Source of the DNA: UBA1756 sp045132235
Lineage (GTDB): Bacteria > Bacteroidota > Bacteroidia > Bacteroidales > WCHB1-69
Reading direction: 5' to 3'
NCBI GenBank assembly: GCA_045132235.1
Contig: JBGURX010000047.1
Coordinates: forward strand, 1-29,627
DNA length: 29,627 nucleotides
Positions 14,232 to 24,000 of this stretch are shown here, piece by piece. Every line of letters begins with the position of its first letter. Within the stretch, counting starts at the first letter, position 1. The position numbers were made by a program, and so were the translations under genes. Under the pieces are notes generated by a model. It did not search any database. It saw nothing but the letters and a program-made list of their open reading frames with translations, and had not been told where the DNA came from.

Positions 14232-15359
14232 TCATCCCTCCGCAAACAGCTCCTCCGCCACCGCGTCGGCGAACAACAATCCCGCCTCGGTGAGCCGAAC
14301 ATGATCCTCTGCTAAAGTATAATAAGCAGGATTGACTTTCTGCAATTGCCTAAGCAACTGTGATTTGCGTTCCATTCCAAACTTTTTCTCCAGCTCCTGC
14401 AACGGGATGCCCTCGCGGGTGCGCAGCCGCAACAGCACGAACTCATCATACTGCTGCGCCGGTGTCAGCACCTCCTTTTCAATGTCGGGCTCGCCGCAGG
14501 CCATCCCCGCCACATAGCGTTTCAGGTCGGCCACGTTCCACCGCCGTACCGGTGCGCGGTACGAGTGCGCCGCCGGCCCCAAGCCCAAGTACGGCTCGCC
14601 CGTCCAGTAGGCATGGTTGTGGCGCGAACGATGGTCACCCCGCGCGAAGTTGGAAATCTCGTACTGCTCAAAACCAGCTTTCGCGGTCATCTCTCTGAGG
14701 ATGAGGAAGTCGCGCTCGGTGTCGGCCTCCTCGGGCAGGTAGGGCTGCCCCTCGCGCACGCGTCGCGCCAACAGCGTGTTCTCCTCCACCGTCAGCGAGT
14801 AGCACGACAGGTGCACAATGGGCAGCGACAACGCTGTGGCTAACTCCTGCCGCCACATCGCCGCCGTGCGGTAGGCGATGTCGTAAATCAGGTCGATGGA
14901 GAGGTTGTCGAAGCCTGCTGCGTGGGCATTCTCCACCGCCGCCAACGCCGTGGCGGCATCGTGCCGCCGGTTCAACAGCCGCAGAATGTCATCGTCAAAC
15001 GACTGCACCCCGATACTCAACCTATTGAATCCTAACGACTTCAGTGCCGACAGGTAATCGGGCGTGAGCTGCTCGGGGTTGGCCTCAATGGTGCATTCCG
15101 CATTTTCTTTTATCTTGAAATTCTGATGAATTTTCTCCAACAACCGCTCCAACTCCGCTGGCGTACACAATGAGGGCGTTCCTCCCCCAATATATAGTGT
15201 ATCATATTGATTGTCAGAAAGAAAATCCTTTCTCAATTCCATCTCCTGAAACAAGGCCGTCCAATACTCCTCGCGCCGCTGCATCGAAGCCACCGAGTAG
15301 AAGCTGCAATACACGCACTTTTGCAGGCAGAAGGGGAAATGGATGTAAATTCCGGCCAT
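14232..15359 (-). CDS. hemW: Radical SAM heme chaperone HemW
   Basis: A radical SAM protein of 375 residues related to oxygen-independent coproporphyrinogen III oxidase. HemW members bind heme and insert it into respiratory enzymes rather than making it. The N-terminal cluster motif is HFPFCLQKCVYCSF with Cys11, Cys15 and Cys18 (CxxxCxxC); YIGGGTPS and LSIGVQSFDDDIL follow, and a HemW-type C-terminal domain completes the length. HemN proper is longer (about 450) and has an extra N-terminal segment with further conserved residues, so HemW is favoured. It lies downstream of the C25 protease terminator, so it is likely transcribed separately, although no clear promoter was found. Confidence 0.92.
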   Translation of the reverse strand: MAGIYIHFPFCLQKCVYCSFYSVASMQRREEYWTALFQEMELRKDFLSDNQYDTLYIGGGTPSLCTPAELERLLEKIHQNFKIKENAECTIEANPEQLTPDYLSALKSLGFNRLSIGVQSFDDDILRLLNRRHDAATALAAVENAHAAGFDNLSIDLIYDIAYRTAAMWRQELATALSLPIVHLSCYSLTVEENTLLARRVREGQPYLPEEADTERDFLILREMTAKAGFEQYEISNFARGDHRSRHNHAYWTGEPYLGLGPAAHSYRAPVRRWNVADLKRYVAGMACGEPDIEKEVLTPAQQYDEFVLLRLRTREGIPLQELEKKFGMERKSQLLRQLQKVNPAYYTLAEDHVRLTEAGLLFADAVAEELFAEG

Positions 15360-15378
15360 TTTTTAGGAGAATATTTTA

Positions 15379-15408
15379 CAAAAAAGGCGTCCCGTGGAAG
15401 AGACGCCT
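15379..15408 (-). terminator. Intrinsic terminator of the C25 protease gene
   Basis: On the minus strand AGGCGTC (15408-15402) pairs with GACGCCT (15391-15385), a 7-bp stem with 10-nt loop, followed by six U. It lies 20 bp after the protease stop and ahead of hemW. Confidence 0.9.
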
Positions 15409-15428
15409 GTTATACTGGGTTGAAAAGT

Positions 15429-18400
15429 TTAGTTCAAAATCACTTTCTTGACAGAGGTCTGTCCGTCGCGGGTGGTGATGCGCACCATGTAGATGCCGCG
15501 CACGAGGTCGGCCACGTTGATTTCGGTGTGGCTGTTGGCGGGACGGCCGCTGTAAACCAACTCGCCGATGGCAGAGTAAAGGCTGATTTCAGCGATGTTG
15601 CTACCTTCCACATGCAGCACCTGCGTGGCGGGGTTGGGGAAGATGCGCCACTGGCTGTCGTGGTTGCTGATGCCAGTGCTGGCGTGGCCGTTGACGGTGG
15701 CAGAGAAGCCTGAGATTCCGCCCGAGCACACAGTCTGTACGGCGTAGGCGTAGGTGACTCCCGCCTGTGCGGTGGCATCAGTGTAGCTGTTGGTCTGGGT
15801 GGTGGCCAGCACCACGCCGTTGCGATATACCTTGTAGGCGATGGCGTTGTTGACGGACTCCCAGTTCAATCCCACCTGAGTGGACGATGCGGTGGCAGTC
15901 AGACCGGCCGGGGCGTTGCACTCTTCCACGGGCGGCACACCGATGGTGACGCACTCGGTGACACCTGCCGACTCGTACTCGTCGGTGCAGGCAAGGTGGA
16001 GGGTGTAGCAGTAGGTGCCGTCGGCGAGGTTGTGGTCGGTGTAGCTGCCGCCGGTGATGTTGGAGGCAATCAGCTGGCCGTCGCGGTAGAGGTTGTAGCG
16101 GCTGCCAACACCTGCCTCGCCGCTGATGGTGATGTCATCCACGCAGAAGATGTACTGGTCGTTGGACACACAGTGGATGGCCACATATCTGGCGTTGGCA
16201 GGAATGGTGTAGGTGTATTGTGTCCACGTGGTGGTGGTGGTCACTTCATTGCTGACGTTGGTAAAGTCGCTGGCGGCAGTCCCTGTGGTGGAGTAGGCGG
16301 CATAGAACTTCTCGCTGGAATAGCTGCTGGAGTAGGAGCGTGCCCAGAACGAGAAGGTGAAAGGACTTGAATAGTTGAGTTCAGGACTGATGATCCAGTC
16401 ATCGTTTTGGGCGTTGGATACGTAGGCGTCGCCGATGAACTTGTCGCCGGAGTGTGCCTGAATGGTGGTATTGCCCGTTACCTGACTGTCATCCAACACG
16501 ATGAAGGCCATCGGAGAGCCTTCGTTGGTGAATTCCACACTTTGGAAGGTGCCGGTGTTGGCGCCGTCGCCGTCGATGTAGGTCCAGCCCACCGTGCCGG
16601 GTGAGTTGATGGTGCCGTAGGTGTGGCCTTCAAAGTCGTCACTGATGGTGACGGTCTCGATAGTGGAGTTGTCATCCCACGTAAGAACCACATTCGAGCC
16701 GTTGACGGTGGCCGTCAGGCCCGTCGGAGTCTGGCAGTCGTTGCCGATGGCCGACAGCTCGAAAGTGCCGTTCCAGGTCTCTCCGCCGTTGGTGGCCGTC
16801 CAGTTCATGGTGAACACGTGGCCAGTGTTCACGTTGTCGTCGATGGCGATCTGGAAGCCGTTGTTGTCGGTGGCTGTGCCGCCGTTGGCGGGCATAGCGG
16901 CGAAGGTGCCGTTGCCGTCAAGAATGGTCAGCATCGGGTCGTTGCAGGTGAGCGTCACCGTGGTGTTGCCCGTGGTGGCCGCACCGCCCATGTTCTGGAG
17001 GGTAAGCGTCAGGTAAGGCTGCTGGCCGTATTCCACCATGTCGGGGGTGTAGCTGTCGAGCACGAGGTACGGCACGTTGCCCGCTGTGCAAGTGATGTTC
17101 TGATAGATGGTGGTGGTGTTGAAAGCGGTGACCACAAGCAGCACGTTGCCGGCGGCAAAATCGTGCGGGATGGTCACCTGACCGTTGGCGTTGGTGTAGG
17201 CGCTGTAGTAGGTGTCGTTCTGCGAGATGCACACGAGGGCGTCCTCCACCGGCTGGCCGTTGGCCGTGATGGTGGTCGTATAAGGCACACCCGTCATCAC
17301 GGTGTTCACCGAGGAGGTGATGGTGACGGGCTGCTTGGTGCGCAGCTGGAGGGAGGCGTCGCCGAAGGTGGTCCAGGTCTGGAAGGTCTCCACGTCGCTG
17401 CTGGTGCTGCTTTCGGTGAGGGCGAGGGTGAAGGCGTTCACCACGATGGAGCCCCAGTGGGTGCGCTGCTCGTTGGTGTTGATACCGCTCTGGCCGCTGT
17501 ACTGGTTGTAGTTGAAGCCGCCCACGAGGATGTCGTAGAAATAGTCCTGACCGCGCTGCGGGGGCGTCCACGGCTGGTTGATGGTGGACATCAGGGTCAC
17601 CACCGCACCGCCGTTTTCTTTCTTCAGCCAAGCCTCGGCGAAGCAGTCGCCGTTCTGGTTGAACTTGCCGTTCACGCAGGCCACCGACACGATGAAGGGC
17701 AGACGGTCGCCGTTGGTGGAGGCATTCACGTTGGTATTGCTGTAGTTGGTGGTCACAAAGTAGGTTTCGGCACCATGGCCGCAGTAGGCGATGGTGGAGG
17801 CACCGGCGTTCACATGACCTGCCAAGGTAGAGGCCGTGGAGTTGTCGCCGTAGTTGCCGTTTTCGGTGAGGTAGGTGAAACCGGCCAGACGCTCGCTGTA
17901 GATGCGCTGAATGTGCACGTAGTCAATCTCGTTGTCATCGCCCTGTCCACTGCCTTCCGACGAGCCGATGCCGATGAAGGTCTCGCGCCAGCCGGCGTCC
18001 ATGTTGGGAGTTTTCTCGTAGTTGATGGCCTTGTTCACCTGCACGAGCGCCTGTGCATTGCTGGAGCAGGAGAAACGGCCGATGGCGATGTCAGGATAGT
18101 TGTCGTTACCGGCCACGCAGCCCATCTTCGGGTCGGCAGGGGCCGCCGAGTAGTCCACGGTGACGGTGTTCGACTTGATGTCGGCCCAGTCGCCGAACAT
18201 CTGCACATACATCAGGTTGCCGTTGCTGTTGTAAGCGGTCTGGATGGTGGAGGTGACGTTGGCGCCGCTGCTCACCACCTGTTTTTCAACGTTGTAGCCC
18301 ATCTCTCTCTTCCACTGGATGTAGAGGTCGGCAGCGTTTTCGTATGCGCTGGGGGTGAGCACGAGGATGTCGCCTTTCTCTCCCTGTGCGAGGGCGTCGC

Positions 18401-19082
18401 GGGTGGGCTCATAGTTGAGGAAGAGGTTCTGGTACATGCCGATGGCCTCTTTCACGGGAGTCGGGTTGATGCGGGTGAGCGGATTGGTGGCGGGACGGCT
18501 GTTCTCGCGCAGCGTGACCGTCATTTTGCGGTAAACCGTCAGCGTGTTGGCGGCGGCATTGTAGTGGAAGGGATAGCACTGTACGGAGGTGCCGCGCACG
18601 TCGCGCACAATGAAAGGCTCTTCCATGGTGGCGAAGTAAATCGGATAGTCGGTCTCTGTCATCGAGGCCGGATTCACCTCGTAGGGAATCTCAGCAGGAT
18701 TCTGGTTGCGGTAAATCACTCCTCTGGAGGGCACTATCTGGTGGCTCAGCGTGTAGGTGGTGGGCTCCATCGGCACAATCTCCATGTCCACATCCTTGTC
18801 GGCCGGCAGCTGGATGGCCGCACTCACATAGGGCAGCTCGGCCCAACCTTTGAGCTGGGTGGTCGTGGTGGAGGCGAAGTTGATTTTGCTGTAGGTCACC
18901 CCGTCATGCGTCACTTCACCGATACTGTAATCGAGGATTTCAAAGGTCAGCTGGTGAACACCGGGTTGCGGCTGGGCGTACGAAACCGTGTAAGGCTGGT
19001 TCCCCGCCTGCTGTGAATGGGACTGTGCAAACGTAAATAACACGCTCACAATCAGAATGATAGAAAATACAATTCTTTTCAT
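15429..19082 (-). CDS. Gingipain-like C25 cysteine protease with T9SS sorting domain
   Basis: A 1217-residue secreted protease. The order is: signal peptide (1-19, MKRIVFSIILIVSVLFTFAQ); propeptide (about 20-230); C25 caspase-fold catalytic domain (about 232-600) with YCGHGAETYF (catalytic His436) and FIVSVACVNGKF (catalytic Cys469); Ig-like and Fn3-type modules (about 600-812); a cleaved-adhesin/MAM-like jelly-roll (about 815-987, from DDFEGHTYG to CVDDITIS); further Fn3 (about 1060-1135); and a type A T9SS C-terminal domain (about 1145-1217, WRIFPNPATQVLHVEG, then RGIYMVRITT, ending VKKVILN). The His-Cys spacing of 33 residues equals that of gingipain RgpB. It is expected to cross the outer membrane by T9SS and be attached to the surface after removal of the domain. 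Arg or Lys specificity cannot be read safely. T9SS machinery genes are not in the window. Confidence 0.94.
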   Translation of the reverse strand: MKRIVFSIILIVSVLFTFAQSHSQQAGNQPYTVSYAQPQPGVHQLTFEILDYSIGEVTHDGVTYSKINFASTTTTQLKGWAELPYVSAAIQLPADKDVDMEIVPMEPTTYTLSHQIVPSRGVIYRNQNPAEIPYEVNPASMTETDYPIYFATMEEPFIVRDVRGTSVQCYPFHYNAAANTLTVYRKMTVTLRENSRPATNPLTRINPTPVKEAIGMYQNLFLNYEPTRDALAQGEKGDILVLTPSAYENAADLYIQWKREMGYNVEKQVVSSGANVTSTIQTAYNSNGNLMYVQMFGDWADIKSNTVTVDYSAAPADPKMGCVAGNDNYPDIAIGRFSCSSNAQALVQVNKAINYEKTPNMDAGWRETFIGIGSSEGSGQGDDNEIDYVHIQRIYSERLAGFTYLTENGNYGDNSTASTLAGHVNAGASTIAYCGHGAETYFVTTNYSNTNVNASTNGDRLPFIVSVACVNGKFNQNGDCFAEAWLKKENGGAVVTLMSTINQPWTPPQRGQDYFYDILVGGFNYNQYSGQSGINTNEQRTHWGSIVVNAFTLALTESSTSSDVETFQTWTTFGDASLQLRTKQPVTITSSVNTVMTGVPYTTTITANGQPVEDALVCISQNDTYYSAYTNANGQVTIPHDFAAGNVLLVVTAFNTTTIYQNITCTAGNVPYLVLDSYTPDMVEYGQQPYLTLTLQNMGGAATTGNTTVTLTCNDPMLTILDGNGTFAAMPANGGTATDNNGFQIAIDDNVNTGHVFTMNWTATNGGETWNGTFELSAIGNDCQTPTGLTATVNGSNVVLTWDDNSTIETVTISDDFEGHTYGTINSPGTVGWTYIDGDGANTGTFQSVEFTNEGSPMAFIVLDDSQVTGNTTIQAHSGDKFIGDAYVSNAQNDDWIISPELNYSSPFTFSFWARSYSSSYSSEKFYAAYSTTGTAASDFTNVSNEVTTTTTWTQYTYTIPANARYVAIHCVSNDQYIFCVDDITISGEAGVGSRYNLYRDGQLIASNITGGSYTDHNLADGTYCYTLHLACTDEYESAGVTECVTIGVPPVEECNAPAGLTATASSTQVGLNWESVNNAIAYKVYRNGVVLATTQTNSYTDATAQAGVTYAYAVQTVCSGGISGFSATVNGHASTGISNHDSQWRIFPNPATQVLHVEGSNIAEISLYSAIGELVYSGRPANSHTEINVADLVRGIYMVRITTRDGQTSVKKVILN

Positions 19083-19105
19083 ACTAATATTTTACATAAA
19101 GTGCG

Positions 19106-19113
19106 CAAAATTA
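19106..19113 (-). promoter_or_regulatory. -7 promoter element of the C25 protease gene
   Basis: The minus strand reads TAATTTTG (TAnnTTTG), 23 bases before the ATG at 19082. No clear -33. Confidence 0.65.
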
Positions 19114-19154
19114 CAAGATTTTTGGAATAAATGGCACATTTTTTTGATTTTATT

Positions 19155-19245
19155 TTGGGCGGCCCGGCTCCCTGCGGTCGCCGTCGGGCTTTACGCTTTA
19201 CTTCGCTTCGCTCGTGCCCGCTCCAATCCCTGCCGCGTGCGGGGG
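19155..19245. repeat. GC-rich low-complexity element after ettA
   Basis: This 90-bp stretch is compositionally unlike its AT-rich flank. It contains stacked short imperfect repeats (CTTTACGCTTTACTTCGCTTCGCTC) and GC-rich segments (CCTGCGGTCGCCGTCGGGC, CCGCGTGCGGGGGC). It occupies the whole ettA 3' flank up to its stop codon. It resembles dispersed intergenic elements I associate with Bacteroidota genomes, but only one copy is in this window. Confidence 0.45.
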
Positions 19246-20922
<1,677 letters not shown>

Positions 20923-20983
20923 ATTGAAAATTATTTTATCGTTAAATCAGTTTCTTTCTATTACGCCACTCGCCAAACAGCTG

Positions 20984-20991
20984 CAAAAATA
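20984..20991 (-). promoter_or_regulatory. -7 promoter element of ettA
   Basis: The minus strand reads TATTTTTG (TAnnTTTG), about 60 bases ahead of the ATG at 20922. Confidence 0.5.
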
Positions 20992-21010
20992 AGATTTTTT
21001 TCGACAAGCG

Positions 21011-21042
21011 TTGAAGAAATCAGAAAATAATCTGTAACTTTG
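21011..21042 (+). promoter_or_regulatory. Promoter of the alpha-2-macroglobulin gene
   Basis: TTG at 21011-21013 and TAACTTTG at 21035-21042, 21 bp apart, match the Bacteroidota consensus. The -7 element ends 21 bases before the ATG at 21064 and overlaps the in-frame region further upstream, supporting that start. Confidence 0.72.
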
Positions 21043-21063
21043 CCTCGTCAAAATTCCCACCCT

Positions 21064-24000
21064 ATGAAACCCCTTGCCAAAATCGCCCCCCTGCTGCTGG
21101 TGCTGGCGGCCAGTTTTCTGCCTCTTTTCTGCTTCGGTCAGGAACGCTACGAGGAGATGCCCTACGATACACTTTGGAAGATATATGAAAAGAAGAGATC
21201 CAATGACTACTACTATTATTACGAAAACAACCGTGCCCTCATTGTCCGCAATGCCATTGCCAAAAAAGCATATCAAGAGCAAAATGCCTACCACTATTTC
21301 AAGGCCTCAGCGATAGGGTATCGGTTGAAAGGCACTTGGGCTGAAAATTATCACTCTTCCTTTGCTGCCGATTGGGGCGACCCCGACTCAAACCTTTACG
21401 AAGCTCTCAGCCTCTATGTAGAGGCCCGGAAATATTATAGTAGTCTTTATAGTAGTCAAAATTTGATCTCACATCTTCTTCGTCAGTGCTTTGACCTAAT
21501 GCCTCAAAATGTGCCGTTAAATGATGGGGAATGGGATTTTTTTACGAATTTTGAAAATCTTCAATCCCATCCCTTTACCACCCTGAACGATTTGCTGACC
21601 GCTGAAAGTCTGCCGTTGGTTGTAGGGGATACAATCATGGTGAATTATCTGATTGACAAGGCGATATCTGCCCATCAAGATCCTGCTGACCGACAGAAGG
21701 TAATCGAGTTTGAAATCCTCAGGCTGCAACAGTTCATCTCCGACATCACCTATCCTGTTGATTCCAGCGAATACTGGAAAGCACTGAACCGCCTTGAAGC
21801 CACATACGGTTCCGACGTGGCCCTCGACTTGGCACGCGGCCTCGCGCTGGCCCTCTTCAACCAGACCACAAATGGGGCGCATGACTACGGGACAATGGCT
21901 TTGGAGTATTACGACAAGATTCTCAACAGCCCCGTCACCGGCTACTATCGGGAGGAGGCGCACCGTTGCCGTGCCGAGCTGTTGGCCCGTCACATGGAGG
22001 CGGCCTCTATGAATGGTGTGCTGCCCCCCGCGCACAAGCTGCGCCTGCCCGTTACCTGCACCAATGTCGATACCTTGTATGTCAGTGTGTTTCCTGCAAA
22101 GTATCGGGGATTTATTCGTCAACCATACAGCCTTTATACCCCGCATCGAGATTATTGTCAGCCCAAGGAGGAGTACCTGTCCACCTTGCTGTTCACCCAG
22201 CGTTTTGTGGTGGACTGCCATGAGCCCGGACGGCCTATCACCACGGAGCTGTGGCTCGACTCGCTGCCGTTGGGGGAATACGAGCTCTATTTCCACACCC
22301 AGCCCGAACTGAATACGGCGGGCGCGTTGATGGAGAGCGAACTGCGGGTCTCTCACCTGTTTGTGAGCTCATGGGAGGCACCTGTCAAACGGTGCGTGGC
22401 CATCAACGACCGCCTCACAGGAAAGCCGATTGTATCGGGGTATGGCACCTATCCCTTTGCCTTGACCCTGCCCAACCGTTTCGGAGAAATGACCTACTCC
22501 ACCCGGTGGCATTACTATAATGTCAATGAATTTATCCTCCATGAAAGGGGTGTGCGCACCCCTTCATCGTATCAAATCAAAGATCATTACAAGGGAACTT
22601 ATCGACACTCAATGAGAGGAAGACGATATTATTCCTTTAAACACTATTATGGCATGCTCATCCCCGACCGTACCCTGTACCGCCCCGGGCAAACGGTCTA
22701 CTTCAAGCTGTATGTCATGAATCGTCGGGGCAAGCTCTTGAAAAACAAAAAGTTGGATATTTCTTTATATGGTAGCTGGGATGAAGAAGACCTACTGGAG
22801 GTTACTACATCAGAGTTCGGCAGCGCGACGGGGAGTTTCCGTCTTCCTGAAGGGAAAGTCGGTCATTTCAAATTCGACGCAGAAACCCGAGAGGGCAAAG
22901 AAATTTATCTTTTCCCATACCAAACTTTCACTGTGGCCGATTACAAACGCCCCACTTTCAAGGTGGAATGGCTGTTCGACACGTTGCAGCCCGCTCCGGG
23001 CGACTCTCTCGTCATACGAGGAAAGGCCATCACTTTGAACGGGCAGCCTGTGCGTGACGCGTCGGTGGAATTAGAGGTAAGTGATAATTGGGGAAAAGAA
23101 AATCTTAAAACCTATCAGCTCTTCACCCAATACGATGGCACCTTCTCGCAGCCGGTTTTCATCCCGTATGCCATGACAAGTCAACACCTGTGCATTCAGG
23201 CCACCGTCACGGATTTGAATGGGGAGACCCGCGAGGCCAATACCTCCTTCACGGTGGATCCCGAACGGCTGCGCATCCAAGTGTCGGGAAGAGAGAACTA
23301 CGACCTTGCCACCGACAGTGCCGCCACATGGAAAATCCGCCCCGAGAACGTCCTGTCCATCAAACAGCAGATGCCGTTTCAGGTGACGGTGGTCCGTTTG
23401 CAGCCTCCCGCGGAGTACAAGGAGCCCGTATTGGAAGATGTGCCCGCCTACTGGCGGCCGCAGCACAGCGTCGATGAATACAGCCGGCTCTATCCGGCAC
23501 TCACCTTCAACTTCCAGCACAACGACCCCGACACGTGGCCCGCTGCCGACACGCTCTATCATGCCGTACACCACTCCGCTACCGACTCGCTGCTCTCCTT
23601 CGACCTTGCCCACTGGCCGGCAGGCAACTACCGAATCACCGTGTCGGGTAACGATGTGAAGGGGAAAGAAATCTCAAACGTACAGCATTTCTTCATCAAC
23701 GATTCGCGCACCGAAAAATTTGTACCCTATCAGCCTGTCCATACTTCCTTCACCGCATTCCCTCAAAAGGCAGGCGACAAGGTGACCGTGACCGTGGGCA
23801 GCTGCCTGCACAACGCCATTGTCATCAGCGATGTATATCAAGGGAAACGCCGGCTGAAAACCGTCCGCACCGACCTCGACGGCACCCAGCGATCCTTCAC
23901 CGTGAAAACCCGCAAGCACGGGAAAAGTAACCTTTCGGTGGTGTCACGAATCGTGCAGAACGAGCATCTCTATTACTGCACCCTCGACAGCATTGTTCCT

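Noticed and set aside
15429..15700. C-terminal repeats of the C25 protease as a separate gene
   Set aside because: The T9SS sorting domain is continuous in frame with the protease, and no start signal precedes it.
16623..19016. 797-codon open frame on the plus strand across the C25 protease
   Set aside because: It is antisense to a well-supported protease gene, is biased to Val/Gly/His as expected for a reverse-frame shadow, and shows no recognisable domain.
19133..19148. Possible sigma-54 promoter (TGGCAC followed by TTTTTTTGA)
   Set aside because: It lacks the TTGC -12 element at the right spacing and points into the 3' end of ettA.
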